39,532 nucleotides of DNA. Source: CAZTZL01 sp964617625. GTDB lineage: Bacteria; Zhuqueibacterota; QNDG01; DSAB01. The notes beneath the pieces were generated by a model, which saw only the letters and a program-made list of their open reading frames with translations, had not been told where the DNA came from and searched no databases. Position numbers and translations under genes: made by a program. Location: contig CAZTZL010000029.1 of assembly GCA_964617625.1 (NCBI GenBank), forward strand, positions 1 through 39,532. The letters are read 5' to 3'. The stretch's first letter is position 1, and the number at the start of each line of letters is the position of its first letter. Shown one piece after another: positions 8,101 through 17,300 of the stretch.

Positions 8101-8223
8101 GGCTTCCGGCCCAAAATCATTATCAATAAAAGTTGCCACGGCTAAAGCACCGGACAAAACAAGCAAGAAAAAAACGAGTGTGATTGATATCAAAGTTGAT
8201 AAAAAACGTAAATCAACTTTCAC
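5125..8223 (-). CDS. Fused cytochrome c biogenesis protein ResB-CcsA
   Basis: A 1032-residue membrane protein. The N-terminal half has three membrane helices in residues 8-100, a large extracytoplasmic ResB/CcsB-type domain, and further helices near 445-510. A soluble segment of about 230 residues follows (with GRIKPLNSCGHELMHDL). The CcsA half starts near 740 with six or more helices. Key CcsA residues are visible: the tryptophan-rich haem-handling motif WGRYWGWDPKETW (931-943), HSHW and SHWMLTHV upstream of it, and GLHSY near the end (His995). Together these bind haem and attach it to apocytochrome c (System II). One-chain CcsBA fusions of about 1000 residues are known in epsilonproteobacteria and Bacteroidota, so length is normal. 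It implies respiratory c-type cytochromes. It is probably transcribed from the promoter at 9728-9756 with the Rid-like gene. Confidence 0.92.
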   Translation of the reverse strand: MKVDLRFLSTLISITLVFFLLVLSGALAVATFIDNDFGPEAARAEVYETVWFQGIALFTLFVFTLLLILRKFWQKGKRAVLLLYIGIILVFAGYGLTQYAGYQGFLHLREGDSSDQIESATSFLQVTIHKDNKAVLFQKALLCSPIKDVRFHQKINFGDETFHVRCLNYFQNGTSEVVEDPQGGPVILLQVANRDEIQDISIQEKETRVINNTVIGFQSGIPDSLSWIQIRVKGDRPILSASHSMTIGSMIDHRSRTISPGNETEFLPFHIYEVGPLKFGLVHYYPNGRIKAVDLSDVPGLEPLHQERQSVLVVEIQAGEQKEQAVLFRETNRKGIVRHVTMKGCGIDLSYGSKMIKLPFAVRLRDFQVERYPGSLKPSGFISNVVIEDPDRKVGMPYPIYMNHTLKYRGYRFFQSSFDEDEAGSVLLVSHDPGTPVFYAGYILLLLGFIFNLFGPKGRFHKLSERIHQLSLSRSIAAGIFIMLLYGLLPVAVFSESAIDMPLKIAGRINFSHSRKFGELLIQDPEGRIKPLNSCGHELMHDLFYPDRALGLHPDQIILSMMIQPSLWFDIPVIKIDHPEINLMIGIDPGRKWASYNDCFDAQSDRFKLIREYQTAQSKSVHQRTRFDKAVLNLQKRIVFLQQALNARGYHLLPVSENPLSPWRSIDRVPLWSGYKQSVRDALQTGDWHQAGILLSEISQYQKEKGLDDIPGRNHIRAEIIYNEWHLPDRLTFWVLALGILLLTVSIFRIFIDLPLLNRISKLFGILLTVAFILQTFVLGLRWYISGHAPLSNQYESMVFIAWVIMFAGWILSRRNAIPFAAASLISGMVLNAAHSHWVDPKIANLPPVLKSHWMLTHVSIIISSYGFFGLSAFLGLIVLFLYIFKTGKTVFRIESAIQSLTCISEKSIILGYILVLSGTFLGAVWANESWGRYWGWDPKETWTLIVILVYTVIVYLHRIPEMYSSFIFNVSTFLAFFTILMTYIGVNFYLTGLHSYASGDPMPVPFFFYVVLVFIAVIIGLAFRKRKLVYL

Positions 8224-8366
8224 TTAAACCCTCATTTTTTATAAACCGAAAAAAATAATTAGATTTTATTTATATTGATGGAAACGGATAATTTAAGTCG
8301 GGAATGGTTGATGTCGCTATATTGATCTCTATATTTTGCTGAAAATATAATGGTCGAAGATGACCT

Positions 8367-9575
8367 TTATTCGTTTGCAGATGAATTAAAGAAGGAAACC
8401 ATCGCATCCAGTTCGAATAACAATTCGTCACGGCAAATGTCCGCAACCACACAAATGGCCGGCATGCTCTCCAAACCGTATTCGGAGATCACTTCGTTGT
8501 AAATCGGTATATCCTCGGCCCGCTTTAAAAAGGCAGTCGCTTCACAGATATCGCGCAGTTTCCCGCCCTCTTTCGCGATCAATGCCTCAACTACATCGAT
8601 TGTTTTTTTAATCTGAGCACGGGCATCTCCCGGATAAAGGCTCTTTCCGTGATCGTCGATAGCCGCCGTTCCCGAGAGCATAATATAAGTCAAATCCTTT
8701 TCCTTTATAGAAATGGATCGTGAAAACGCAGAGCCGTATCGGTAAGGCGATTTTTGCTTTACACCGCTCTGGGGCTGGATCTGCAGTGAATTTGATTTTT
8801 TCGGCAGCACGGCCAAAACATCCATCACGCCTGCCGCGCCGAGCGGATTGTCTCCTTCGATCCCTGTACTCGCGGGGAGATATATTTTCTCGGTTTCAAA
8901 ATTTTCTTCGGAATCACCAAGCAAGTGAAAATTATGAAATTGTTTATTTCTTGCGATGTTGAACTCTTTATACCAATCCAGAATATCTGAAAGATAGATC
9001 CAGGTCCTCACCACGTTTTGAAAACCGGCCCCCTGCTTCTCAAGTACCCGATTTGCCCAATCGAACATCCGGGATGCCTGATCTTCCCGTGCATTTTCAC
9101 CTGCCTGATCCTTGTTTAATCCATGAATATTATGAAGCATCAGAAATGTGGCGCCGTTCCGGTTCCATCCGCGGCCGCAGGGAACATCCTGATCATAGAT
9201 CGTCCAAACTTTATCCTTGGCATTGTTTGAACGAATAGCCCTTATTTGAACACCTGCCAATCCTTCCCCCCAAACCGGTTGCCCCTGAATATAGGTAACG
9301 GGCAGCTCTTCCGGAACACCATTTTTTCGAAGCACATCTTTTCTCTTCTGCATAATTTCAACATAGAGCGAGTTGCTTCCGAAAATACGCTCGTGAACAA
9401 TTTGCAGATCGGACTGATTCAGAATTTCGGAAATTTTTTGATAAACCGCCTGAGTAATATCGGTTGGTTGATACTGTTCGTTCTCTATTCGAGAAGTAAT
9501 TAATAACTCATCCTCACCGGTCGAGGTGATAAACAGAGTGAATCCATCATGTGATTGCATTGTTACTTTCGTCAT
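8367..9575 (-). CDS. Rid/chorismatase-like protein (FkbO/Hyg5-like fold)
   Basis: A 402-residue protein with a YjgF/RidA-like C-terminal domain (about 270-400) and a longer N-terminal part with VVRTWIYLSDILDWYKEFN and LPASTGIEG. These two motifs are typical of the FkbO/Hyg5-like chorismatase superfamily and its Rid7C-type relatives. Classical RidA deaminates reactive enamines using an arginine in a PARxxV motif. Here the corresponding stretch is MPAICVVADI (371-380), with Ile374 at the arginine position, so RidA-type deaminase activity is unlikely. Chorismate hydrolysis is possible, but the substrate cannot be read from the sequence. It follows a perfect consensus promoter with a leader of about 145 nt and lies 143 bp upstream of the ResB-CcsA gene. 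That context hints at a quinone, chorismate or respiratory link, which is only inference. Confidence 0.7.
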   Translation of the reverse strand: MTKVTMQSHDGFTLFITSTGEDELLITSRIENEQYQPTDITQAVYQKISEILNQSDLQIVHERIFGSNSLYVEIMQKRKDVLRKNGVPEELPVTYIQGQPVWGEGLAGVQIRAIRSNNAKDKVWTIYDQDVPCGRGWNRNGATFLMLHNIHGLNKDQAGENAREDQASRMFDWANRVLEKQGAGFQNVVRTWIYLSDILDWYKEFNIARNKQFHNFHLLGDSEENFETEKIYLPASTGIEGDNPLGAAGVMDVLAVLPKKSNSLQIQPQSGVKQKSPYRYGSAFSRSISIKEKDLTYIMLSGTAAIDDHGKSLYPGDARAQIKKTIDVVEALIAKEGGKLRDICEATAFLKRAEDIPIYNEVISEYGLESMPAICVVADICRDELLFELDAMVSFFNSSANE

Positions 9576-9727
9576 ACGGTGTTCTTACTCCATTCTAACA
9601 CTGGTGCGGTATAAAAAATATTTCTTCAATAACCTTCTTTTGAAATGATATTACCTTAAAGCAACTCCTGATTCAATATATATTTACAGACGTTTTCTTT
9701 ATAATCTATCTTCAAGAAAAGTCTTAT

Positions 9728-9756
9728 ATTATATAAGAAATTATGGCCAATGTCAA
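9728..9756 (-). promoter_or_regulatory. Perfect consensus sigma-70 promoter
   Basis: On the minus strand TTGACA (9751-9756) is followed by a 17-base spacer and TATAAT (9728-9733). Both hexamers match the consensus exactly. It points to the Rid-like gene, with the start of transcription expected near 9721. It lies just downstream of the DUF5683-like operon end and separates the two transcription units. Confidence 0.8.
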
Positions 9757-9799
9757 GAAAAAATTGAGATAAAGGATAATATTTACGATGTGCATTATT

Positions 9800-10558
9800 T
9801 TAGAAAACCTTCCACAAGCTTACAACCATACCGCCTTCGGGCAATCCCGCAACTCCCAATTGAACACGCTGATTGAATTTTTTCTCTTCTTCCCTCGCCA
9901 ATCGCAGCGCATCAATTCCACTGATAAGATGGTTAATAACAACTCCTCCGATAACAAAAAGAGAGCGGTTGAAAGCACGGTCGCTTGCGACGCGAAGTGT
10001 GCCAAATTTTTTACGGGAGTCCTTGCTGTCCCACTGCCAGTTATATCTTTTATCTTCAGGATAAAGATCGGCAAGATTGCGCTGTCGAAGTTTGGCTTCA
10101 TTGTACTCGCGGAGGCTGTTATAGTTCTCCATGGCAACATAATATTGATGATCTTTTCCCGAAGGGTGGATTCCGGCATGGGACACAGCAAACAGTTCGT
10201 AATCACTCTTTTTCCAGTTTCCATATGTTCGAAATGAAATATAGGTCGACCAAAGCAGGACTTCGGTTCCCAGAAAAATCTTTGCCATTTTTTTCGACCC
10301 TGCATAATATTCCCCGGCTCCTGGCAATATAAAAGAAAGAAAAAAAGCCTTGGCTTTCGATGGAGGAACAGGCTGATCCGAAGTCGAAGATTCACTTGTC
10401 GATGGAATCAAGGCCGTCCGAGAAAAAACAACAGATGAATCCATGGCATAATCGGATTTCCCCGATCGTTCCGGACCGTCGAGACCAAAAAGATTTCCTC
10501 GGCTTAGAAGAAGAAAGACAACTAAAAATACCCGAACAATGAAAATATATTGATTTCT
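9800..10558 (-). CDS. DUF5683-like membrane protein, paralogue B
   Basis: A 252-residue protein, read from the ATG at 10556-10558 rather than the ATG ten codons upstream because the shorter form begins directly with a signal peptide (MRNQYIFIVRVFLVVFLLL) and has GGAG upstream. The core FFLSFILPGAGEYYAGSKK (about 73-91), followed by a hydrophobic segment LGTEVLLW and a charged linker, is the pattern of DUF5683-like proteins. These have an SxxxPGxGxxY turn between membrane helices. A second hydrophobic segment lies at LFVIGGVVINHLISGIDALRL near the end. Molecular function is not known. It lies 101 bp downstream of a clear paralogue. Confidence 0.75.
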   Translation of the reverse strand, partial: RNQYIFIVRVFLVVFLLLSRGNLFGLDGPERSGKSDYAMDSSVVFSRTALIPSTSESSTSDQPVPPSKAKAFFLSFILPGAGEYYAGSKKMAKIFLGTEVLLWSTYISFRTYGNWKKSDYELFAVSHAGIHPSGKDHQYYVAMENYNSLREYNEAKLRQRNLADLYPEDKRYNWQWDSKDSRKKFGTLRVASDRAFNRSLFVIGGVVINHLISGIDALRLAREEEKKFNQRVQLGVAGLPEGGMVVSLWKVF

Positions 10559-10659
10559 CATGGGTGATATCACTCCGAATAGATTCATTTGACGAAAATT
10601 CAGCGTTCAGTACTGGCTATAAAATCCTGAAGGATAAATTCCTCCTGTCCATTTTGACG

Positions 10660-11212
10660 TTACCAGCTTAAATTCATGGTAAGGACCGGCACATATTCAT
10701 CACGCACTTTTTGCAGTCCCATTCTGGTCTTGCTCTCGATTTTCCGATTATGNNNNNNNNNNNNNNNNNNNNNNNNNNNNNNNNNNNNNNNNNNNNNNNN
10801 NNNNNNNNNNNNNNNNNNNNNNNNNNNNNNNNNNNNNNNNNNNNNNNNNNNNAGTATCAGCATAATCATGAAAAATGTTTTCCCAATCCTTACCCTTGTC
10901 ATGGAATTGAACGTAGTAAATCCATAGTCCGGTTTCGATGCCGAGAAAGACAGCGCCTTTGATCCATGAGCCCGAATAAATTTCGCCGGCGCCCGGAACA
11001 GCCGCCGAAAGCAGAACGCCAACGGCCGGTTTTTTCCTCCCCTCGATGGAAACAACTGATCCTGATCCCTTTGAATCTTCCTGTTGATTCATGCAGAAAT
11101 GCGACCGCAGTTCTACTGACCGGTTCCAGCTTTCCGCACCGATCGAACTCTGTCCGTAAACAGCGGAAGAAAGAACCAGCAGTAAAACTGTGCAACAGAC
11201 CGTCGTTCTCAT
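10660..11212 (-). CDS. DUF5683-like membrane protein, paralogue A (interrupted by assembly gap)
   Basis: The N-terminal 120 codons (11212-10853) and C-terminal 30 codons plus stop (10752-10660) are visible on either side of 100 N. The start ATG at 11210-11212 has GGAGG five bases upstream. Residues 1-20 form a signal peptide ending VYGQ. The motif VLLSAAVPGAGEIYSGSW then LGIETGLWIYYVQF matches paralogue B position for position. The end (EYVPVLTMNLSW) aligns with VAGLPEGGMVVSLWKVF of B. If both are the same length, about 90 residues are missing, so the true gap would be nearer 270 bp than 100. The reading frame across the gap cannot be verified. Confidence 0.7.
10753..10852. other. Assembly gap (100 N)
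   Basis: Exactly 100 N, a conventional placeholder for a gap of unknown size. The flanking bases do not overlap each other, unlike the other gap. It lies inside DUF5683-like paralogue A. Confidence 0.98.
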
Positions 11213-11254
11213 GGAGACCTCCAATACGATGATTACCTTATATTTTCAAACTCC

Positions 11255-14215
11255 CTAATCCAGAAAATCAAAAAGAAGTCCAAAATAAGTGCGCCATGAT
11301 TTTCCGTATACCTGATTTTCGTGCGTAAATTGATCCAGTCCGTAAGACGCATCGAAAAAGAGACACATCGGATAGGCATAAAAATTAAAAAGGCTCAATC
11401 GGATCTGCGCACCCACATCCCTTTTCCAGCTGGAAAAATCGAGGTTGTCCCGGTTCCACCCGTTTCCTGTTTCTCCATAAACCGATAAATAGAGATTGTC
11501 AAAATTAAAGAACAGAAAACGCAGCCCCATCTTTCTCCAGACCGGGAAACGATAGGCAAGCGTGAATTGCGCCAGTTTCCGGCCTTCGATACTGTAATAC
11601 GGATACCCTTTCAATCCATCAAGACCGCCGCCGAAAAGATAATAAAAACTCTCGACCGGCTGATCAATGAGGCCGGCCTTCAAACGAAGAGCAAGCGTAT
11701 GGCCGAGCCAGGGCAGAGACACATATTCCTGCCAATCCAGTTCAAATTGATCGTAATCGTATTTTTTATAGACATCCACAAGTGTGCCGTATTCCATATT
11801 GACATCGAAATCCACGGCGTAATTTTGCCAGGCCCGTTCTATCTTGAAATCAATCTTCCGCCCTCCCGGCGGTGCGATCTGGGAAAACCGGGTCCGTGCA
11901 ACCGCCTGGTGTGTCCATTTCAATTGAGCGACATTGCCCTTGTGATATGTTGAAGAAAATTTATTGAACACACCCATGTAGGTGCCTTTTCCCATGTACC
12001 CGTACTGACTGTATACAAACGCAGTACGCAGTGTGTTGACATCGTCGATTTTCCAGTCTGCACCCAAATCGACTTCCATGAGATTATACCGGACATTATA
12101 GTCCGCATCCGGATCCACAAATGATTTGTTGCGCATAATGTGGTACAGCTCGACAAAAAAGGTTGGATAAAACCGCCTGTATTCAAAAATACCAAATGCG
12201 TCTGTATCGAACTGTCTGTTAACAGCAAATCCTCCGAAGAGAAAAACTTTGTCCAGAAAATCGCTTCCGTAAAAATAGGTGCCCACTTTAAGTTTTTTGG
12301 GATAATCGACCATAAGCCTGGGGAAAAATGAAAGTTTCGAATAAATCGGTTTGTACGGCTGTGAATCGAATTTTGGTGGATTTATATCGTCAAATTGGGC
12401 AATTTGCCAATGCCGGCTTGAGTTTCTCATTTTTTCATAGGGAGATTGATAGACTGTCTCGGATGGTTGGATTAACCTGAACGAATCTAAAAGTGCGATT
12501 TTATATCCGTCCGCCTGAAAGTGCGAATAGGCCAATTTCCCATCCAGACTCATAGAAGGCATGAAAGCGCCGCCTATAACATTGGTGAGCTGGATCGTCT
12601 CTCCGGTAGCAAGATTGTATTGATATACATTAAAAATACCGGTGGTGTCGGAGCTGAAGTAAAGCATTTCCCCTTTTGAATCGGGGTACGGATCTCTTTC
12701 GTCATAATCTGTTTGGATAAACATTTGAAAATTGGAACCGGTCGAATCGATTACCGCGATGTCCCTGCCGTGCTTTTCCTCGGCCATATCAAAAACGATC
12801 CGCCCGTTGTTCATCCACCGCGGCGTAAAAATTTGTTCTCCATGTTGAAACAACGTAATCTGTCTGGTGTGTTTTCCATCTTCATTCAGAATCAACAGGT
12901 TCGACGTACCGTCCGACTCGATCACACAGACAAGCTTGCCGTCTTTGGACCAGTCGGGCTGGCGTGCCCTTAAAAATTGCGTGAGCCGTTTTTCTTTTTT
13001 CGTTTTTAGATTGTATTCATACAGATCGTAGTAATGAGATCCCTGCCGTGTCCGCGCATCTCTCTTTGCATAGACCAGGCATTCTCCATCGGGAGACCAG
13101 GAAACGGAAGAAGTAACTCTACCCGTAATCCGGTGCTTTTTACCCGTTGCCACATCGATCACCCAGACCTGGCTCTGGGAAATATAATCTTCCCCCCGAT
13201 TTGAAACATACGCTATACTTTTACCGTCCGGGGACCAGATCGGGAAAAAATTGGCCAATCCATCTTTCTCAATCAAATGCCCCTGATCTAAATGGCGCTC
13301 AATTTCCTCCGTTCGTTGGGTGTAGGATTGAACCAGCCACGCTTTCCATTCGTTATAAAGATCATGTTCACTTATACCCAAAACATTTTTACAGGCATCG
13401 GAAAATTGAATTCGCAGAAGAGATTTCATACTGCGGGACAGCCTGGTGAGAACCTCCTCACCATAACGATCCGCCATATACTGTACCAACGCGTACCCCT
13501 GATTATAAATATCCCGTTCATAACCCAGATGGTCCTTCCCGCCGATGCCCATTTCTGATATCGAAGCGAGTGTGTTGCCAAGTGCGGCCGTGCGAAGAAT
13601 CATGTCGCGGTGGGTATCCCAGATATCGTAATGCAGTCCCTCGCGTTGAAACTGGGCCATTCCCTCGGCAAGCCAGAGAGGAACAATCGTACCCGGAAAA
13701 GGAAACGAAACAAGTGTATTGGGATAACCGTGAATGACATCCGGACGTTTTTCTTCCTCATAACCAATCCATTGAAAATAAATAGCAGGCAACTGACGGG
13801 GCATTTTGCGAATGGCGCCCAGAGAAATCATGTGGGTGAATTCGTGTGTCACCACATTGCGCAGCCAGTTGTGCGTTCCCCTGAGCATAAAATTCATTGG
13901 CGGAGCCCACACTTCCACCTTGTTGTCATAATAAAATGCCGCACCGTTGGATTCATCATCATGGTCGCGGATCACGAAATGAATTTTCCCGTCCGGTGTA
14001 TAGTGGTAAAGTTCGGTCACCGGCGAATAGATATCTTCGGCAATCTTGGCGACAATCGAGGCCGTACGCTCCGTACCCTGATAAAAGTGAATGTAAAAAT
14101 GCTCCGTTTCGATGGTTCGCCATTTCAACTCGGGATGGTTGTACTGCTGCAGCTGTCCCACAGCTGGACTCATCCATAATATGAAGAGAAAGAAGAAAAA
14201 TAACTTTATTTTCAA
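11255..14215 (-). CDS. Exported metalloprotease - TolB-like propeller - beta-barrel fusion
   Basis: A 986-residue protein with signal peptide 1-20 (SPAVGQ). Residues about 30-290 form a peptidase-MA-like gluzincin domain with zinc motif HEFTH at 124-128 and WLAEGMAQF, where Glu184 is the likely third ligand. Residues about 320-600 carry WD40/PD40 (TolB-type) blades: FFPIWSPDGKSIAYVSNRG, SVSWSPDGECLVYAKRD, PDWSKDGKLVCVIESDG and later ones. From about 640 aromatic-rich amphipathic strands run to the C-terminal FGLLFDFLD, with LFGGGLDGLKGYPYY as in Omp85/surface-antigen barrels. It would be an outer-membrane anchored protease with a sensing or binding propeller. It follows the M6-like gene by 86 bp and precedes paralogue A by 42 bp, so these look like one operon. 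The zinc ligands appear intact, in contrast to the gene upstream. Confidence 0.85.
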   Translation of the reverse strand: MKIKLFFFFLFILWMSPAVGQLQQYNHPELKWRTIETEHFYIHFYQGTERTASIVAKIAEDIYSPVTELYHYTPDGKIHFVIRDHDDESNGAAFYYDNKVEVWAPPMNFMLRGTHNWLRNVVTHEFTHMISLGAIRKMPRQLPAIYFQWIGYEEEKRPDVIHGYPNTLVSFPFPGTIVPLWLAEGMAQFQREGLHYDIWDTHRDMILRTAALGNTLASISEMGIGGKDHLGYERDIYNQGYALVQYMADRYGEEVLTRLSRSMKSLLRIQFSDACKNVLGISEHDLYNEWKAWLVQSYTQRTEEIERHLDQGHLIEKDGLANFFPIWSPDGKSIAYVSNRGEDYISQSQVWVIDVATGKKHRITGRVTSSVSWSPDGECLVYAKRDARTRQGSHYYDLYEYNLKTKKEKRLTQFLRARQPDWSKDGKLVCVIESDGTSNLLILNEDGKHTRQITLFQHGEQIFTPRWMNNGRIVFDMAEEKHGRDIAVIDSTGSNFQMFIQTDYDERDPYPDSKGEMLYFSSDTTGIFNVYQYNLATGETIQLTNVIGGAFMPSMSLDGKLAYSHFQADGYKIALLDSFRLIQPSETVYQSPYEKMRNSSRHWQIAQFDDINPPKFDSQPYKPIYSKLSFFPRLMVDYPKKLKVGTYFYGSDFLDKVFLFGGFAVNRQFDTDAFGIFEYRRFYPTFFVELYHIMRNKSFVDPDADYNVRYNLMEVDLGADWKIDDVNTLRTAFVYSQYGYMGKGTYMGVFNKFSSTYHKGNVAQLKWTHQAVARTRFSQIAPPGGRKIDFKIERAWQNYAVDFDVNMEYGTLVDVYKKYDYDQFELDWQEYVSLPWLGHTLALRLKAGLIDQPVESFYYLFGGGLDGLKGYPYYSIEGRKLAQFTLAYRFPVWRKMGLRFLFFNFDNLYLSVYGETGNGWNRDNLDFSSWKRDVGAQIRLSLFNFYAYPMCLFFDASYGLDQFTHENQVYGKSWRTYFGLLFDFLD

Positions 14216-14301
14216 AAAGGCATATCCTTTCTGCTGAAACCCATTGAACTCATTTATGTTTCGATTTCTCTTACCCTATAGAGTCATCTCATTAATGATT
14301 T

Positions 14302-17300
14302 CTATTTCACCACTGCAATCTTAATTGTGACGATCTTTTCTCCCGGACTTCCTTCGGCTTTGACTTGACAGAAATAGACACCGCTGTCTACGTCGGTCAA
14401 ATCCCAGACCACTTCATTGTCGGTCTGTCCCGTTCCCGGGCCGTCAAACTCATCGATAAATTCTCCGGCCAGATTAAAGATTTTAATATGGATTTTTGCC
14501 GGATATCCAAGATAGTAACGAATGGTCGTTTCATTACCCAAATTCGGATTGGGATAGTTATAGACCAGACGATCGGGCATCCACTCTCCGTGAGGCTGGG
14601 GACGATCCAATTGTTGCGGATTTATTCCTGTTCTTGCAGGGTCGTGACATTCGGCAGGCCACGGAACGGTTTCCGGATTGTAAGGAATGCTCAGATGCCA
14701 GACATAGAGATAGCCCTTTTCCGAAACCGCGGCCAGTTCCGTATCGCCGTCACCATCCAGGTCGAGCAACACGGGAGACAGAACTTTCGATCCCCCGTGG
14801 CTGACCGGAAATCCTTCAACAACCATCCCTTGCGCGTTGTATGCCAGAATATCCCCTTTTGATGAAGCCGTTAAAATATCCACACTTCCGTCTCCGTCCA
14901 CATCCCCCAGAATCGGAGAGGACAAAGAGATTTCCCGCGGATAATTCGGTACCGGAAAATAGTTGGCCGGACTGCCGTTGTGATTGAAACACCCAACATG
15001 GCCGTTCGCCATCGTAACAATCTCCATGAATCCGTCGCCATCGATATCACCAATGGCGGAATGTTTCATTTCGGGATCGTTTTGACTTTCTCCGAATCGT
15101 GCGATCTGATTCCCCTGGCCGTCAAATATCCAACCCTCGCCTGTTTCCGAAGTTACTACAATCGATGGCAAATCCGAATCGAACCACGCACCCGTCACCG
15201 TAGAAATTCCTGCTTCGGGCAGAGGTTTCTGCCAAACAATCTGGCCACTTATATTGAGCAAAGCCATTTGGCCGTTTTCAGTCGTGGCAACCAATTGTCC
15301 CGCTTCATCCGAACCGAACTGACAAATTCCCGTGATTGCATCGTTGTTTAACGAATAAACAGGCCAAAAAGATCTCAAAAAAGTTGCAGTGGCGATTTCT
15401 CCCGTTCGGGTACCGGCAAGCAAATGGTCGTGAATACAAACCAGAATGGTAAATTCATCATCTGTGTTAATAAAAATTGGCGTCACGGCCACTTCATTCG
15501 CTTCGATTTCACAAACCATGACTTCTCCGCCGGTAACGGCCGCAAATATTTCATCTCTTCCGTCCTGATCCAGGTCACACAAAACCGGAGGACAGACCAC
15601 ATCCTTTCCAAGATCGGTCAGCAGAGCAACAGGGAACCATGTTGTATCATGCGTAACCTGAACACGGTATCCTGTTGCATTGTTTTCAATCAAAGGACTG
15701 CCATCCTGTTTCCAAGCGAATATTTTGCCCTCCTCTGTGGCAACCACAAGCTCATTTTTCCGGTCGCCGTTCAGATCACCGAAGAGAGGTGGAAAAGGTG
15801 TTTGTCCCTGTCCGAAATCGACCGGGAATCCTTTCTGCAGCAAATCATTCCTCACGGAAAAAGACATGACGGTATCTATTTCCGTAAAATCCGAAATGAC
15901 GAGATGGGAATTCGCCCCGGAATAGGCCCGGCTGTCAGGACGGGTGTCCGGCGCAAAAGTCACCTCGTCTGCATTGTTTGCTAATAGATTGTACTCGTTA
16001 TCTTTAAACCAGGCGTCATGCAGCACGCCCAATTCCGAACCATACCCCCCGTTCAGAAAACCGTAAACCTCCCCGATATCCTGAGCGCCGTCCGCTTCTT
16101 CGAGATCGACGCCGCGGTGAGACGGCTCATTGTTGATCCGGTTCGTCGAAATATTCTCAAGAACCACATCCTCATCCACATGCCAGATGAGAATGCCGGA
16201 ACCGGGCAGTCCGAAATCGTATTCATCCACACCGATAATGACAGAAGGTTTGGACATTTCAATTAACCCGTCCGAGCGAAAAACCACGGAATCACCCTCA
16301 CTGTCCCGGCCCACTGCAATCCCGTCTCCGTTCGGATCGTGCATACGGTTCTCAATTAGAAAATATTCATGATCGTTGATCGGAATCCGGTAAATCTGAT
16401 TTCCAACGGCTTTTGAACAGGCCACCTGCAGGCTGTCTTCGGAGAGTACATCCACCGGCTCTTCCCAACCCATCAGCATTTTACTGAATGCGCTCGGTTC
16501 GGCGGGAACCAATCCGCTGAAATTACCCGATCCCTGATCCATCAATCCCCATCGTCCGATGCCGGATCGTCCGTTTTCGGTATTCCAAAGCGCAGGCAGC
16601 CCGATCTGAAAAGCAAATTTNNNNNNNNNNNNNNNNNNNNNNNNNNNNNNNNNNNNNNNNNNNNNNNNNNNNNNNNNNNNNNNNNNNNNNNNNNNNNNNN
16701 NNNNNNNNNNNNNNNNNNNNATCGTCCGTTTTCGGTATTCCAAAGCGCAGGCAGCCCGATCTGAAAAGCAAATTTTTGAGCAATGATTCCGAGGAGACCA
16801 AATTCATAACCATCCTGGTTTTCTGTTTCAGGCAGAATAATTCCTTCTTGAACAGGCTCGTTCCCATTTTTCACGGGGATGCCTGAATAGTCCGGATCGC
16901 CATCGGCCAGATACGTTCTCAAATAATCCAGATTCAAAAATGCCGACGGAATGTCCTGGGGTGTGAAATCAAAACCAAGATCGATGTCTTTGCCGACACC
17001 CGCATGAAAAACGATAAAACAATCGAACGAGGAGAATAAAGCACCGGCATCATCGGCAAGTAAAATAGCGTCTCGAAACAGTTCGGCCAATCCCCGGTCC
17101 GTGGTTTCCTCGGACGTGTTGGGATTGTAGTCTCCCATTTCTTTGGGGAGAATCAATGTCATTGGGAAAACTTGACTATCCACAATCAATTTACCCCGGC
17201 TCGCGGACAGATAGTAACTGGATAAAGCTCTTAGCTGATTCTGAAAATAGGAACCATCATGCGGAGGAGGATCAATCAGAGGACCGGAAGGTGAGGACAA

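Noticed and set aside
16542..16867. Reading frames crossing the N run into other frames
   Set aside because: They arise because the 155-bp artefact is not a multiple of three. After merging the duplicated ends only the M6-like frame remains.
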